From: Candidatus Woesearchaeota archaeon
Lineage (GTDB): Archaea > Nanobdellota > Nanobdellia > Woesearchaeales > CG1-02-33-12
DNA: 30,512 nt
Reading direction: 5' to 3'
Assembly (NCBI GenBank): GCA_003561825.1
Contig: PWVO01000017.1
Span: forward strand, 1 to 30,512
Both the position numbers and the translations under genes were made by a program. Below, in pieces: positions 30,268 to 30,512 of the stretch (position 1 is the stretch's first letter; every line of letters starts with the position of its first letter). A model generated the notes under the pieces. It worked only from the letters and a program-made list of their open reading frames with translations, did no database searches and was not told the DNA's origin.

Positions 30268-30330
30268 GTTGGGCCGTGGTGCGAGCCTTATCCTGATAAG
30301 ATGATCGGCTTGTGCGAAACCTTGCCCAGC
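30268..30330 (+). ncRNA. RNA module 2 with acceptor-like stem and GATGATCGG
   Basis: GTTGGGC (30268-30274) pairs with GCCCAGC (30324-30330). Inside, CGAGCC pairs with GGCTTG and CTTATC with GATAAG. The shared GATGATCGG is at 30300-30308, 106 nt after the first copy. No canonical D- or T-arm is visible. Confidence 0.3.
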
Positions 30331-30338
30331 ATTAACAA

Positions 30339-30462
30339 CCCAGGGTAGCTCAGTTGGGAGAGCGCTAAACCCCGATTATCACTAATTACCTAAAATGGGT
30401 CGCAGATGATCGGTTATCCTATGTGGAAGGAGAGGTCGTGGGTTCGAGTCCCACCCCTGGGT
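30339..30462 (+). tRNA. tRNA gene with the anticodon arm replaced or interrupted
   Basis: The acceptor CCCAGGG (30339-30345) pairs with CCCTGGG (30455-30461). TA-GCTC-AGTTGGGA-GAGC (30346-30363) is a canonical D-arm and GTGGG-TTCGAGT-CCCAC (30438-30454) a canonical T-arm, with AGGTC as variable loop. Between D-arm and variable loop lie about 68 nt instead of the usual 17 plus one, and no 5-bp anticodon stem can be found. The extra part holds CCGATTATC (30372-30380) paired with GATGATCGG (30405-30413). An intron, an insertion or a tRNA mimic are options; isotype cannot be called. The remaining 30463-30512 holds nothing recognisable. Confidence 0.6.
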
Positions 30463-30512
30463 ATGAGAGCACAGCAGTATCGTTGTTCAGTACTAGTCAA
30501 GAATAACAAGAT

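Noticed and set aside
30131..30304. A 57-codon open frame starting MTPLLNRPRN across the tRNA-like modules
   Set aside because: It has no SD and covers a consensus T-arm and two acceptor-like stems; RNA explains the sequence better. I keep it as a competing reading only.
30291..30320. Hammerhead ribozyme (CTGATAA ... GAAAC)
   Set aside because: The core base G8 of CTGATGA is A here and the three stems cannot be placed.
1..30512. CRISPR array, IS element with transposase, integrase or rRNA
   Set aside because: No regularly spaced direct repeats with unique spacers, no DDE or tyrosine-recombinase motifs, and no rRNA-like sequence were seen.

Overview
The window looks like the accessory and nucleotide-metabolism half of a tailed double-stranded DNA bacteriophage genome, or a prophage or phage-like element. 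Genes are small and densely packed. Almost all lie on the + strand, and many are coupled by ATGA or TAATG overlaps behind strong GGAGG Shine-Dalgarno (SD) sequences. Several products belong to families I know mainly from phages. TATAAT-type promoters and GGAGG sites point to a bacterial host, but I cannot name it.

Layout. (1) 1-568: the end of an acidic-tailed protein, a hairpin, and about 400 nt of structured leader without a gene. (2) 569-7405: about twenty small genes, many separated by long, nearly perfect hairpins without U-tracts. They include a protein with an RNA polymerase alpha-CTD-like domain and several Cys-rich zinc proteins. (3) 7439-8035: the only minus-strand gene, with a TTGACA/TAAGAT promoter placed so that its mRNA would be leaderless. 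(4) 8118-10484: a coupled run of small genes (ribbon-helix-helix regulator, membrane proteins, conserved phage proteins). (5) 10595-13744: a ubiquitin-like conjugation cassette: beta-grasp modifier, E2-like enzyme fused to a zinc-finger array, JAMM protease, E1/ThiF-like enzyme. The last two genes overlap by 314 nt in different frames. (6) 13756-19315: LuxR-type regulator with a degenerate receiver, RuvB-like ATPase, RNA ligase, lytic transglycosylase and small proteins, ending at a strong intrinsic terminator (19340-19391). (7) 19396-29971: MoxR ATPase, two DPPY DNA methyltransferases, HELLH/VWA protein, class II ribonucleotide reductase with an intein, and a PD-(D/E)XK nuclease. (8) 29972-30512: a promoter followed by an unusual RNA region with tRNA-like modules, one carrying clear D- and T-arms.

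How it works together. Region 7 appears to be a regulon. Palindromic TGACAAATGTCA boxes sit upstream of three strong promoters, with the nearest box 46-47 bp before a TATAAT. In two of them an identical TACGTA lies exactly 17 bp before the -10. This suggests one phage or host activator drives MoxR/methylase, methylase/reductase and the tRNA-like RNA together. The phage carries several proteins that could touch host transcription (alpha-CTD mimic, pseudo-receiver LuxR protein, RHH protein), a complete set of Ub-like modification parts, and its own dNTP synthesis.

The most unusual items are the Ub-like cassette with its dual-coding overlap, the alpha-CTD-like protein, the conserved promoter architecture, the repeated tRNA-like modules, and an intein whose +1 residue is proline.
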